From the NCBI RefSeq assembly GCF_030463565.1, contig NC_134646.1:43953240-44017239 (forward strand): a DNA stretch of 64,000 bases, in the 5' to 3' direction. The position numbers and the translations under genes were made by a program. The DNA comes from Pelecanus crispus. Lineage: Eukaryota > Chordata > Aves > Pelecaniformes > Pelecanidae. The notes under the pieces are model-generated. The model ran no database searches. It had not been told where the DNA came from and saw only the letters and a list, made by a program, of their open reading frames with translations. Positions within the stretch are counted from its first letter, which is position 1; each line of letters starts with the position of its first letter. Positions 24,987-37,224 of this stretch are shown here, one piece after another.

Positions 24987-25641
24987 GCAAAAAAAAGGAC
25001 CTGGGTGTCCTTCCTGGTGCACACCAAGTTGAACATGAGCCAACAACGTGCCCTTGCGGCAAAGAAGGCTAACGATATCCTGGGCTTCATCAGGAGGAGT
25101 CTTGCCAGCGGGTCAAGGGAGTTGATCCTTCCCCTCTCCTCAGCACTGATGAGGCCACACCTGGAGTACTGTGTCCAGTTCTGGGCTCCCCAGTACAAGA
25201 GAGACACGGACATACCAGAGAGTCCAACGAAGGGCCACTAAGAAAATTAAGGGACTGGAGCGTATCTCCTATGATGAAAGGCTAAGAGACTGGGACTGTT
25301 CAGCCTAGGAAGGCTCAGGGGGATCTCACCAATGTACGCAAGTACCTGAAGGGAAGGTACAAGGATGACGGAGCCATGCTCTTTTCAGTGGTGCCCAGTG
25401 AAACACAAACTGGAACACAGGAGGTTCAGTCTGAATATCAGGAAACATTTTTTTTACTGCGAGGGTGACTGAGCATTGCCACAGGTGGCCCAGAGAGGCT
25501 GTTGAGTCTCCATCCTTGGAGATATTCAGAAGCTATCTGGACACCATCCTGGACAACTGGCTATAGGTGGCCCTGCTTGAGCAGGGAGGTTAAGACGAGA
25601 TGACCTCCAGAGGTCCCTTCCAACCTCAACCACTCTGTGAC
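24987..25641 (+). mobile_element. CR1 LINE fragment (3' part)
   Basis: This is a 5'-truncated CR1 copy on the plus strand, antisense to SH3RF1. Conceptual translation near the start gives the conserved C-terminal reverse transcriptase segment ([37 protein letters not shown]), closely related to the corresponding part of the 12830-15725 element. Downstream the frame is broken, and the element ends in a degenerate CR1 tail reading tccaacctcaaccactctgt. The body is about 0.65 kb. It lacks endonuclease and the RT active site, so it is immobile. No target-site duplication was identified. Confidence 0.92.
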
Positions 25642-26929
25642 ATTAAAATCTGAGTCTAAATATAAGGAGATTATTACTGGTTTGAGAACATACATTTAAC
25701 AGCAGGATTGCACAGATGATCAACAGATAGAAGGAGTTGTTAACAATAAAAGGAGAAAGCATTGCTACAGTGCAACTTGCATTTTCAGTAAGGCAGGGCA
25801 AAAGCACACTGTCTGTATAATTGTGAATAATAAGGTCATCTGTCTGAAGAACAAAGAATGTGAAATACATTTACTTGGATGGGAGCAATTGTTGCATCAC
25901 TACTGATAATGAACATTTGTGGGATCATGGTGGATATTCAGCTGAACATAAACTTTGTGCTACACTCGGGCCAAATGAATGGATGCAAATTCTCAAGATA
26001 TAAACATCAGACTAACAGGATAAAAGTAAAAGGGTCATACTATCAATATTTTCATCCCTGAAAATGACCCTGCAGTACTGTACCGAGTTCTGGAATGCAC
26101 TTACCATGTGCATTTGGACTTGAAACAAGAATTAAATTTCGAGAATTCCTACGATCAAAATAAAGGCTTATTACGTTCCCTTGAAGATCTCTAAAAACTG
26201 GTATCCACAATCTTTACTGCAGTTAAGGTAAGGCTTTGATAAGTGCAGTATGATATAGGACGTTCCAGAGCTTCTCCACCACAAGCACAGCAAAGTAAAG
26301 AGTTTCAGTTGGTTTTGGAATGAAATCCTGTGCTTTTTGAAGACAATGTCATTTTCTTTGTCCAAAGGAAAGAGCATTGCATTGTATTGCTTCCTTCAAA
26401 AGACAGCCATTTGCAAGTTTTTCATATTGAGCTCCAAGAACCATTTCATATGCTGCAGGCGTACACACAACTAAAATAATCTTATTTAATTGGGATAAAG
26501 CAGAGTTTTGAAAGTTATTTCAGAGAATCTTGATAATATTAAGTAAGACAGAAATACCTGGCAGCTGTGGTCTCAAGTTGATGGTCTTTAGTAAGATCTT
26601 GATTGTTTCTCCTAACCTCCTCCCATAGCATAATCTCTTTCCTACTCAAGCTGAGAAGAAACACTGTTCTGGAAGGAAGTGTGTTTCTTGTGTTTACTAC
26701 AGCGAAATGACAGAGGAAAGGTGGAGAAATGGATATGCATGACAGGATGCAAACATTATTGTACCAATAATGCTTTCACTATAATTCAATTTATACCATT
26801 GCCTATCACATAGACAATCATCATAAAATCATCATTTCAAATCAGTGTATGAGAACTCGAGAAAAAAAAAAAATGACTGTACAGACCAAAGATAAATGGG
26901 AAGGCTGAGTTTTCTTAAACAGTACTTAC

Positions 26930-27040
26930 ACCAAGAGCAGCTTGGTAGGTAACTTCTGATGGGAACGTAAATGAAGGCCCTGTTGTGACGGGGCTGCTAG
27001 GGGGTGGAGTCACAATTAGCCCTGTAGTACCGATATGAAC
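26930..27040 (-). CDS. SH3RF1: SH3RF1 exon 6: Thr/Pro/Ser linker
   Basis: This is a short symmetric exon of exactly 37 codons, phase 0 at both ends, so skipping it would keep the reading frame. The acceptor is TTGACAG above 27040 and the donor GGT|GTAAGT below 26930. It encodes a stretch starting [20 protein letters not shown] and ending TYQAALG, closely matching human POSH as I remember it. It has no domain and lies between the Rac-binding region and the polyproline of exon 7. Confidence 0.97.
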
Positions 27041-27952
27041 CTGTCAAAGAAAAAAAAAAAGAAAACCAGCAGGGTCAGTTCTGAGTAGTTTAATAAGATC
27101 TGGTTTTGACACAGCTGTAAGCTTCATGGTCAAAATCACCTGTACTGTACTATCTGTAACTTTAGACTAGAACTAATTTTTTGTTAGATACCCATGCAAA
27201 CAGTATCGGATCACTGCTCCCTTTTTTTTTTTCCCTGATGTTTCAGAAACTTTGGAGATATATTGAACTAGCACTGTGAAACACACTTTTACCAGTGTCA
27301 GTTTTCTTTTTTTCCATAAAAGGCTGTCAGATCCCAAAGGTGTGCAAATAAAACATATTTTCTAGCTCACGTAAAATGATGCCAACACTTCTTGGTCTCC
27401 ATTATTATCTCTTCTCCCAAAATGTAATCTCTATGTGAAACAGACAATTGTTCACAAACTAGTGTAGCTCGTAACTAAAAGCTTTGAAGAAACAGGAGAG
27501 TAACAAATAAATAAAGCCAGCTGAATATTTCTACTTATCACAATCAGCTTAATATGGTACGTTTCTGGAATTCATGTAATTTTCAAGTTGAATTTACCAT
27601 TTACTTGCATGCACTTTATTAATATCCAATATTATATTCAATTTAGGAAAAAACCAAGAAATTAAATCGCTCCACAGTTTAATAAAAATCTTTGTGGCAC
27701 TTAAGAAATTAACAACTGTGAAAAAAATGAGCTTACAAGACCAAAAATATTTGCTATCATTGTATAAGAAGTGTTGTAAAATGTTTTCCTTAAATGCTTT
27801 CATGTTGGAAGATAAACTTTGTGAAAGTGTACGTTAATATTAATTACATATAATAATTTGAAGTAATCTGACAAGATCAGAAGCCTTTGTATTTATTAAA
27901 AAAAAAAAAAAAAACAAACCACACGATTTATATTTGATTTCATGTAAATTAC
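27041..27952 (-). other. SH3RF1: SH3RF1 intron 5
   Basis: This 912 bp phase 0 intron has donor CAG|GTAATT and acceptor TTGACAG. It is AT-rich, with an A-run on the plus strand near 27898-27914, which is a U-run in the transcript about 40 bases past the donor. U-rich tracts close to weak donors are known TIA1-type enhancers, but no function is shown here. Confidence 0.8.
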
Positions 27953-28255
27953 CTGAGAAGGGGCACTACAGGAAAGTCCTGTCAGCTCACTTATGCGGGC
28001 TGCTGCGGTTGGGTTGCTGGAGCTGATGAGGACAGGAGGACTAATTTCCATTGAGTGGCGATTCTGAGAAGACTGTGAAGACTTGTTGGACATAGTGAGG
28101 GAGGTAAAAGAGTGCCGTTTTTTGGTGTTTTTCTTAGTATCGGTGTGCTTTTGGGTTGAATTGTTGTGGGCTGCCCCAGAGGTACCTTCTCCAGAGTCAA
28201 CAGCAGAACCTGAGGGCTTATCCAATTCTATCAGCTGTTTGGCTGCTGTGTTAAA
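27953..28255 (-). CDS. SH3RF1: SH3RF1 exon 5: Rac-binding region with basic Ser-rich motif
   Basis: The exon has exactly 101 codons, phase 0 at both ends. The acceptor is TTGTAG above 28255 and the donor CAG|GTAATT below 27953. It starts [16 protein letters not shown] directly after SH3-2. The strongest feature is [18 protein letters not shown] (residues 38-55 of the exon), a basic serine-rich motif. In human POSH this area is the Rac1-binding region, and an inhibitory Akt site near Ser304 is reported there (from memory). The serine of RHSFTS is preserved here. Next come [20 protein letters not shown] and a conserved end SCSAPSQ. The segment between exon residues 13 and 36 is diverged and somewhat shorter than in human. 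Confidence 0.97.
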
Positions 28256-31200
28256 CTACAAGAGATAGTCACACATCAGTACTTTTTTTATTTATATAAA
28301 TCGTCTGAATATAACAAAAAAAAAAGAACTATTTTCCTTTTATTCATATATTATAATAGAATTTAAACCATGCAACTTAAAACTGTGACATACTGACCTA
28401 CTTGACAAATTAGTCATTACAGAGTGACAAGTCTTTCACTACAAACTCAACACACTTACTGTTGGGCTGGTGTGGACTACCCACCTAAGGTAAAATTTCA
28501 GTCAAGAAAGGACATTATGCTCTAGTCCAGCCATGGATTAATTCAGCAATATCTGCTGCCTGTGTTATCTAGAAGTCAGACTAAATTACAGTGGTCCCCT
28601 TTGACCTTATAGTATAAAAATCTATATTACAAAACTTCTTGAATGTTCATTTTAAGCCTTTTTTGTTTTGTTTGTAAGCATGACATAAACCCACACCTAT
28701 GCACATGGACTCTTGAAGACATTCCTCCTAGTGTCCCTTGGTATTTATGCATGCATCTTTAACACTGCAAGCAGTAAAAAACAGGCTTCCTAAATGCAGA
28801 TTTAAGAACATAGTAGGACAGACTAAAGATCCAGCTATATCAGTATACTGCCTGACAACAAGTAGCTATACAAGCATAAGACAGTATAAGGAGAAAAGAA
28901 ACATATATTGGCAATTCTGTGGAAATACCTTCTCAGCTTCTGAATTTTCTAATGCAGAAGCAGCATCTCTGTGCCTAAGAACCCTCAAAAAGATTTTTCC
29001 TTTTTTAAGCTTATCTAATGAATTTTTGTTCACACCGAAATTTTCTGTTAATTTGTTACAACAATATTATATTGAATGCAAACAAATCCTTCCTTTCCGA
29101 TGAAGAAATCTGGAATCCCACACATTTTCTTCTTACAATGAAATGTAAGCTATGTAAGAGGGGAAAAAAAAACCCAAACAAAACCCTCTACATTTTTCAC
29201 AAACCCTTTACTTCCAGAAAATCTTATTTATATTTTAGAGCTATTGGAAATACTAATGTCAGAAGTGTCATTTATTCATGAGCTGAAGTAACACCACCAC
29301 CAGTTTTCTGAACAAGTTAACTAATGTTAACAGGTACCACTAAATATGAATACTGTTACTTGGATAAGTGTAGCCAATTATCAAGATGGGAAAAAAATCT
29401 TTTCTGAAGAACATCAGGATGAAACAATGAAATTAGTTCCTGTGGAAATACTATTTCTGTTCTTCAGCATATTGTTTCTCCTATTTATTTTATGAATTTT
29501 TCCACAAGTCTTAAGATAGCTACTATGCTCATGAGGAGTTTTAAAGCAGTATTTTACCCCATCAAAACTTTACTAGACAAATAACACATCATTAATCATG
29601 ATAGCATCCACACTGATTTAAATGCAGCTCCCACAAATGACAACAGCTTATACCCTGAACACTTTCCTATCTCTGAGGACAAGTAGATACATATGAAGTG
29701 GTACAAAAGAATAAAGAATGTATTTTTTTTTTAATATAGAAAAGGTTTTCAAGTGGTATTTGAAAGATGAGATCTGGAAGGAAATTATGCATGTACAGAA
29801 GAAACAGACAAAGTTCAAAACTAGAATGATTAGAACAATGACGAGTTGACACAAAAGCCTACTAGGATGAAACAGCAGGAGAATTAAAATTATGAAATGC
29901 TTGAAGAGGAAGGACTACCCAGAACATACTGCAGCGGAAGAGGGGCATAATGGGGGATTTGACAAAGGATGAGAAGATGAGAATGTAGAATTTTTTCCTA
30001 AATGCTCTTATTATTGGTCCTTCTGAAGGCAGCTGAAGACAACAGGAAGGATAGCAGAAGACAATGTCACAGTATTAAACATTCCTAAGAAAAAGGTGGA
30101 CGCTAGATTTTCCTTCCTGCTCATACTGGACATGGATCATATGGACAAAATAATTTTGTATCACTTGTGTAGTACAGAAGGTATAACCATACAGCTTTCT
30201 CCAATTAACTTGCAGGCCCACTATTTAGATAATTTTTTTTTTTTATATATATACTTAAAGCAGACATACTTTTAACAGACCAGTGAAAACAATGTTGTTT
30301 TATCACAGAACACTGATGTGAGGCTGAAGGATATGAAACAAGTAGAAAATAAGACCAAGAAAAGCGTACTCTGCTACCCATCCTGTCAGGGTCCTATCCT
30401 TCATCAGAGAAGAACATGCAGGCTTTTCAAAGACTAATCATTTTATGTATTTTGCACATTTTATTTTTTCCACCTCAGATTGAAATTCTTCATGTTCTTC
30501 ATGAGAATCTGTGTCTTCCATATTGTCTTATACAAAGGCTGCAACCACTTCTATTCTTACCTAACCTAGTCCCTCATTGAGCAAAGAACCTGTTCACAAA
30601 TTACACAGATCAGAGAAAGAAAAGCAGCACTCATTGCTAAAACAAGAACTACCTATTCAGAATAGTTAAGGGATCACCCAGGAGTAAAAAACAAAACCAA
30701 AAGCCACTCTGCTAAAAGCACTCTGAGGTACCTGTTACACCTAATTACGTTTGTTTACCTCCTGAAGCTATTAATGCCTGCAGAATCTGATTACTTCTAT
30801 ACCGTGAGCAACCTATTAGAGAAAAGTTAAGGCCCGCCCATGGGATTGATTCAAAACTGATTCAAATATAAGCAAGGTACCAAGCTTTCTTATGTAGAGA
30901 ATAAAGCACAGGACAGTAGCGTGAACTTGAACATGGAAGTAAGCTGATTACTAGCCTTTTCTTAGAAGCAACCCAAGGACAGCAATAGTTGCAGAATACT
31001 TTGCAGAGTGCAGCTTATTTCTTCCTTGAGAAGAGAAATGAAGAACTTGCATGCATTCTCCAATGAAATGGCTAGCAACCATTCAAGGTCACCATGGGAA
31101 TGCATCCCACTCGGGCTACAAAGTGTTTCAATACAGCATTCCTTTCTGCAACAAATACCCCTGTATCTATTCCCACATTTTCTACGTCATTTGTTTTCCT

Positions 31201-34200
31201 GAACAGATGTATTTGAACTGAAGCTTCTTTACTTCAAATTTTACCTTCACATTTATTTGTTTTTTCCATTCAACAAAATCTTTGCTGTAACAGATAGCCT
31301 GAAATCCAATTCCCCTTCCCACCAAAACCCAGGAAACAGAACAACTTTCCGAACGGGGCAAGACAGAGGCGGACAGCTGAGCCGCGTCTCAGTGCTGCAG
31401 CAGGTTTCTGCCTGCCTGCAGCCATCTGGAGATATTATCAAGTAGACTACCATGCAAGACCTATTTCAAGGTCTCTTATAGCTGTGCTTTACTGCACTTA
31501 TTTTACAAATTAATTCAGGTGTTCTTCACTCACAAATACATAGTTAGAATTTAAATATCATCACTTTCTGAAATTAAGTAAAAACACCATCTTCTCCCTC
31601 AAATGACCTTTCTATTCACGTTCATCCAAATTTTTTAATTATGCAATTTTACTACATCACCATAGGTCAAGGAGTTATTTTTTCCACATCACCAACACTA
31701 TTATTAGTCAAATTCCAATTTCTAGACAACATTTCACTTTCACATATATTTGGAAACAGAGTAGTAAAGTGTAAGTGGAACCAAGGTAAACGTTGTCCTT
31801 ATTTGATGTTACTACTTTTACTAAGCATCATCCTGGAGGACAGGCAATAGCTTAGAAACCTAAATTCAACTTTGCAATTAAAATTTTGGAACAAATATAT
31901 TTTGTCCAAACCAGTGGAAGAATCATTTCACAAATCTTGAACAGATCAGAATCATGAACGAAGTTATGTTTATATTAATTTTTGAAACAAATGAAATAGT
32001 TCTGTACTGAAGTTAGGGAAATTAATCAAAACTATGATGCCCAGAAGTTGTCGTTGGAATGATAACATTGAGATTACCACATTCAAATACAGTGGGGATT
32101 ACATTATAATTTTCTACTCAAAATTAACAATCTCTATTTTCAGGCGTAACATACAACAGTCACTTTTTACATAAAATTTCTGCTTTAAGGTCCGGGCAGG
32201 CAAAACAGTCAAAAAGCAGAGGAAAATTCCTGTAAAAGGTTTTATCTTATTCTTCTGAGTTAGTATTGTTACAGAAGTCTGATTTTTTTTTTTTCTAAGC
32301 ACTTTAAATCAGATCACATCATTTAACAGTGGTAGACAAAGTTTAGCCTAGTAAGTACAACATTAAAAAGACCATGCTAGAAATCCAGCCTAAAATCCAA
32401 TCTACAATGTATAGACACAATAAAAAATAAAAATGTTTTGAAACACTCCTGTTTAGTACAGCAGGAGATGCTAACAAAACAAAACAAAAAAAAAAGAACA
32501 ACCTGACACACTAGGTACATAAAATCTTATGTTCTCATCGACTAAAGTGTCATGTTAACTGACGGATGCAGTAGTATAAAATTACAATGAACTTAAAATT
32601 CTACTACAGTAAACATTTTAGATAATTTTGTGGGTTTTTTCCCCTACATTTCTGTAAGATTATTTATAAATAAAGCTAGAGGAGCTGGAGTAATACAAAG
32701 GTGTTTCCCAGTTGTTCATGTTAACTTGGGAAAACAAAAGCTGTCGTTATTTTCTACTGACATTTTGATTGAAAAGTGATTCCCTTTGCCTGATTTTTCT
32801 TATTCTATTCCGGGCGTTTGTATTTTTCTAGTTGTTCTGTATGAGTGCTGAATAACTTGTAAAAATTTAAACACTTTCTACATTCAGAGTGTGTTTACCA
32901 AGTGTTAAACCACATCAAAGTGTCAAATTTGAGGTCATTCTAAGAAAGGTATATTGTACCCAGAACTGTATTCCACATAGAAAAATTCTAACACTATCTG
33001 TTTAGTTCTGATTAATCTCTTTTTGGAACAGAGATAAACATAAGCGTTACGAACTTAATCATACAGTTTCTGAACTCACTGCATTTGATTTCGTCACTGT
33101 GCAAGAACCTGGTTGACCTGGTTTTAATGCAAGCACATTGAAATTCCATCAGTCAAAAGTCTAGTAATTTAGATATGTTAATCAGGTCTTACTCTAGTAA
33201 AACTAGACCGTTTGTTTCATTTTAGCACTTCTTAGAAAATAGAATTTCTTTTTTTGCAATGTTTTGCATTATTAATTTTTCATTTGCTGATAGAAGTAAT
33301 TATTTCACAGTGCTACATGTCTACAGATAAAGGCGTAATGATTTGTGACTCAGGTAACAAACTATACTTTCAATGGAATCACTATTAAAATTCCTCTCAA
33401 AATGTTTTCAGTCTTAGCTTTTATTATTACCATAAATTTAGTAAGTGAAAGCAATATAAAAGCATAGAGCAGACTAGCAATCACTGAATCATAAAATGTT
33501 CCTCCCAGTAAAAAGTTGTCCTCAAATAGGGTTTTTCATGGACTTCAACATTTCTAAAGTTTATCCTGTGACCTCATCATACAAGAAACATCACAAGTAA
33601 CAGACCTATACTACAGAATAAACATCACAGACTACACTTATTTTGAAGTTAAGGACTCAGAAAATCTCGAGTAAATGCAGCTACTAATTCAGATTAAAAA
33701 AAAAAAAAAGAAAAAAAAAGTATATGGACTAACATACACAAGACAAAGATATGTCTGTCATTATGACAAAAATAGGCAATGATTACAGGATTGGGAAATA
33801 TAACTAAAAACACCATATAAAAATACCTCAAAAATATGAATTATTTCTCATCTTCGGTGTCTTTAAGGTTAACATACATAACAATGGTTTACTATACTTG
33901 TTTGTACTTTGTCTGCTTATTTTCCAGAACAACAGTTATATAGTCCCAGAAAACAGGTATTTCAAAGTTCATATTGAAAGTTTTCTGCATATCTCACTGC
34001 TCTTCACCAGAGTATGTGTTTCAGTTTAGTATACTGAAAATAAACACCTGTCTGATCTGAAGTATCTCTTTGAGTATTATTTATCATTCTAGACTTCTCA
34101 TATCATTTTAGCGGGGATTTGCAAGTGCATACACAAGCGCTTGTGCCTGTTCTAAAAGGGTTAACTGAAGATACATTTTCTTAGTTGATGAAATTTGTCC

Positions 34201-35469
34201 GAAAACATCAACAGTGAAATACATTCTGTGACCGAGTATCACTTTTACGTAATTTTTTTCAAGAGTATATCTCCATTTTGCAAACTTTTGTAGAGAAGGA
34301 AACAGAGTTGTTAGCTAAATAGTTAGCGCAAGTGGCAGCCCTAGGAAAGGGTTTTTTCTAACTTGGCTAAGTTAAGTGATTTAGTTTTAAAAAGCACCAC
34401 AAATACCCTTACTGGAGGAACAGAAGGGGCAGTTAATTGCAAGGAACTAGGAATGAATAGCCAGGGGCAAGAACTTCTTAAATTGGCTTTTAAAAACTTC
34501 TTAAACTGAAGCCAGAATTGCACTAAGCAGGTTGGAAACCTTTTTATTCTGTTGTTTTTTTCAGTCATGCGAAAACCTCTATCCCCACATACACAGATCC
34601 TTACATAAACCTATAAAAATGAATATACGTATTTTCCCTTTTAAAGAAAAAATTCTACGTTGGTTGAACACAGCCATTTTTTAAAAAGTTCCCATCTCAT
34701 CAGGGCATTCAGAAATTGAATTAATGAAACCTGACTTGATTCTTAGTATGGTTACAGATTTCTTCTGTGATGTGAGGTACGCATTTCTCATCCCACAGGT
34801 AATGTGAAAACACTTTTTTTTTTAATTGTTCTGGCTCATTTATTTAAATAAAATCTCTTCAGTGGGAGAAGTTTATCTTACCAAGTATCCATAGCATACC
34901 TATCAGAAAAAGACAAACACTATTCCAAATCTCTGTATCTTTCTGTAATGCAAATTTTAATAATTATTGTTGTAGCTGTACACACTGTTCTTAATCACCT
35001 ATGTCTTTTTATATAGAAGTTATAGCTTTCTACTCTTAAACCTTAAAAGGTTGGGGCAACTTTCTCAACTGCTGCCTCTCACTGTAAATTGTCATATCAC
35101 ATATATGAAATGCAGGAAGATACACAAGATTTTATAGAAGGGTCTTTTGGATGTAAAAGTCAATGCTTTACCTGCTTAACAACAGCCTATATTCTCTGAC
35201 CTTCTAGTTGTGCTAATTTGATTTTGAGAGGCAGGTATTAGGGACAGTGCAAAGCTTATTATTTCTCTGACTTGCTGATAGCTAAGTAAAAATCACTGGT
35301 TCAACTGCTAAGGTAACTTTCCCAAACTAAGCATGCAGATCTTAGATTATTTAAGTCTAAGACTGTATCTCAGCTTATTTTGGAATCACCACCAGTACTC
35401 ATTATTCTTCCTTTTAGAAAATGAAATACACAATGGGCACAACCTTACTGAGGGCCCAACTTTACTCAC
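28256..35469 (-). other. SH3RF1: SH3RF1 intron 4
   Basis: This 7.2 kb phase 0 intron has donor GAG|GTGAGT and acceptor TTGTAG. It is AT-rich throughout. A slightly GC-richer patch lies at about 31320-31430 without a recognisable gene. I see no transposon I can name. Open frames such as 28738-29103 plus (121 codons) lack any domain or codon bias. Confidence 0.85.
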
Positions 35470-35565
35470 CTCAACATATGAAATTGGAAATATTCCTATC
35501 TTGTCAGCCAGCATTCCTTCTGCCCAGTTTTCATCCACGCGGCGAATTACAGTCAGAACATCATC
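35470..35565 (-). CDS. SH3RF1: SH3RF1 exon 4: second half of SH3-2
   Basis: This small exon has exactly 32 codons, phase 0 at both ends. The acceptor is TTCACACAG above 35565 and the donor GAG|GTGAGT below 35470. It completes the second SH3 domain begun in exon 3: [18 protein letters not shown] carries the conserved Trp, and [11 protein letters not shown] is the C-terminal SH3 signature. The residues agree with human POSH as I recall it. Skipping the exon would keep frame but remove half of SH3-2. Confidence 0.98.
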
Positions 35566-36948
35566 CTGTGTGAACATGCAGCGATTATGTCTCCCAGCTC
35601 TAATTAAACTTCTAATTTAATTTCCCTCCATAACACATGGGTAATCAAAGAAGGCGGTACATGGGCAAGAACCACAGAGAAGGCGCTCCGTAACAGGAAT
35701 ATGCCGCTTTTGGGGTTGAAGTCAGTTCCAGCCGTTCCTTTTCCTATTTTGTCAGAGTTCAGCTAACTGTCCACAGCTCATCTCAGCCATCAGACTTTGT
35801 CCTTAGTGCCAGACTTCCTGCCGTGTTCAGCCCATGGTATTCATCAGCCCCCCTTGAAGTCCTTGGCATTCGTCAGCAGAACTGCAATCTTTTTACTTCT
35901 CAACTGACTCATTACCTATCTTCCCTAGATGTTGCTTTCCTACTTAAGTACTTAAGAACACTGGTAAGTGATATGATTTCTTTCACATCTACATGGAGCA
36001 TTTGGATCAGATACAGTTTTGAGAAAGTTACATTAAAAAAAGGATTTACGTGCACATTAAACATTGCTCTCACTTATACCAAGATACGTAATTATTTCAT
36101 ATGCAAGTTAAAATATTTGGAAACATATATGCTTACTCAAGCGAGACTGCAGATTTTTTTAAAAAAAAAGCAGTTGGCCAACAAGTTAATCAAAATATGC
36201 AAGCTAATGCCAATCATCCTCAACAGTATTTCTGTTCTGTGTTGTAATAACCATTGTCTGTCCACATGTTAATATCTTTCCTTTTTAGAATTTTAGCTAT
36301 CCTTTTCACTTTTAATAGGCAAGGGTAGAAAAGTAATTAGCTCACATTTGATCTTAAAACATTTTTGTGCAATTCGATAAAGAATCAGAAACTGAAAAAA
36401 AGTAACAGTTCTGATTCCTGTTAAAACTCCATATCATTATGTGCTCTGCAAGACAGAAAATTCCAATAGAAAAGATGTAAGAAGAAAAATCATATTTTCC
36501 AAAAGGCAATTAGTAATATTATAGAATGACAAAGTTTAGTAGTACTTTATGTCTAGTATCTAGATCCTAAAAAATGTAATTTACTAAATGCAAAGCTGAA
36601 AATAGTATGAACTTCAATGATTTAAAAATGAGTGTTTCTTTAAAGACAGAACACTTTTAATTCATAATACAACTTATTTCTCATAAATTAAGAACATTAC
36701 TACTGCAATTATGAAAAACTGCATTCTCAAAAATAAAGCCTCAGAGAAATTATGTGTAATTTAGGAAAAGAAGGAAGACAAAACTAATCAACATAGGAGA
36801 AATACCTGCAGAATTACTTGCCCTTTTCATATTTGTGCAGCTCCATTTAAAAAAAAAAAAAAGCAGACAAGACTACAGAACAGTCATTATTTCTTATCCA
36901 AGTGAATGAAATTATTAAAAGAAAATAATAATTTTATTCTGCTTTTAC
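35566..36948 (-). other. SH3RF1: SH3RF1 intron 3
   Basis: This 1.4 kb phase 0 intron has donor AAG|GTAAAA and acceptor CACACAG. A 149-codon open frame on the plus strand (35823-36272) is antisense, leucine/lysine/isoleucine-rich and resembles translated AT-rich DNA. I do not regard it as a gene. Confidence 0.85.
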
Positions 36949-37224
36949 CTTTGCAAATGGTAAACAGTCTTTATCTGCTTCCTTGTCTTTTACTTCAAAG
37001 TCATAAAGTGCTTTGCACTGAGGCGGAGGTTGAGGTAAAGGTTTAATAATCTGAACAAAATTGGTAGGAAAAAAGCCATGGATGCCATTGACTTCTCCAT
37101 GATACCAATTTTCATCCACCTGTCGACGCAAAATGATGATGTCCCCTTTACTGAATTTAAGATCTCCAGGTTCTTTTCCCTCGTAGTTATACAATGCTTT
37201 GGCACATGGTAACTGAGGTACACC
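36949..37224 (-). CDS. SH3RF1: SH3RF1 exon 3: SH3-1 and first half of SH3-2
   Basis: The exon has exactly 92 codons, phase 0 at both ends. The acceptor is TTCTTTAG above 37224 and the donor AAG|GTAAAA below 36949. SH3-1 occupies about exon residues 5-60: [19 protein letters not shown], the conserved Trp in DENWYHGEV, and [12 protein letters not shown] linker KPLPQPPPQ follows, and SH3-2 starts with [17 protein letters not shown] and continues in exon 4. In POSH, SH3-1 and SH3-2 lie just after the RING domain. The RING and start codon would be in the preceding exon, which is not in this window. The reading is near-identical to human POSH as remembered. Confidence 0.98.

Larger units (their letters stand above)
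19282..26929 (-). other. SH3RF1: SH3RF1 intron 6
   Basis: This 7.6 kb phase 0 intron has donor GGT|GTAAGT and acceptor AAATCAG. It contains a CR1 fragment in the opposite orientation (24987-25641), an A-run at about 21905-21924, and a YY1-like site with a tiny open frame on the plus strand at 22891-22981. The remainder is AT-rich and unremarkable. Confidence 0.85.

Noticed and set aside
35823-36272. 149-codon open frame on the plus strand
   Set aside because: It lies antisense in SH3RF1 intron 3, is dominated by Leu/Ile/Lys/Ser as expected from AT-rich DNA, has no recognisable domain and no promoter or splice context.
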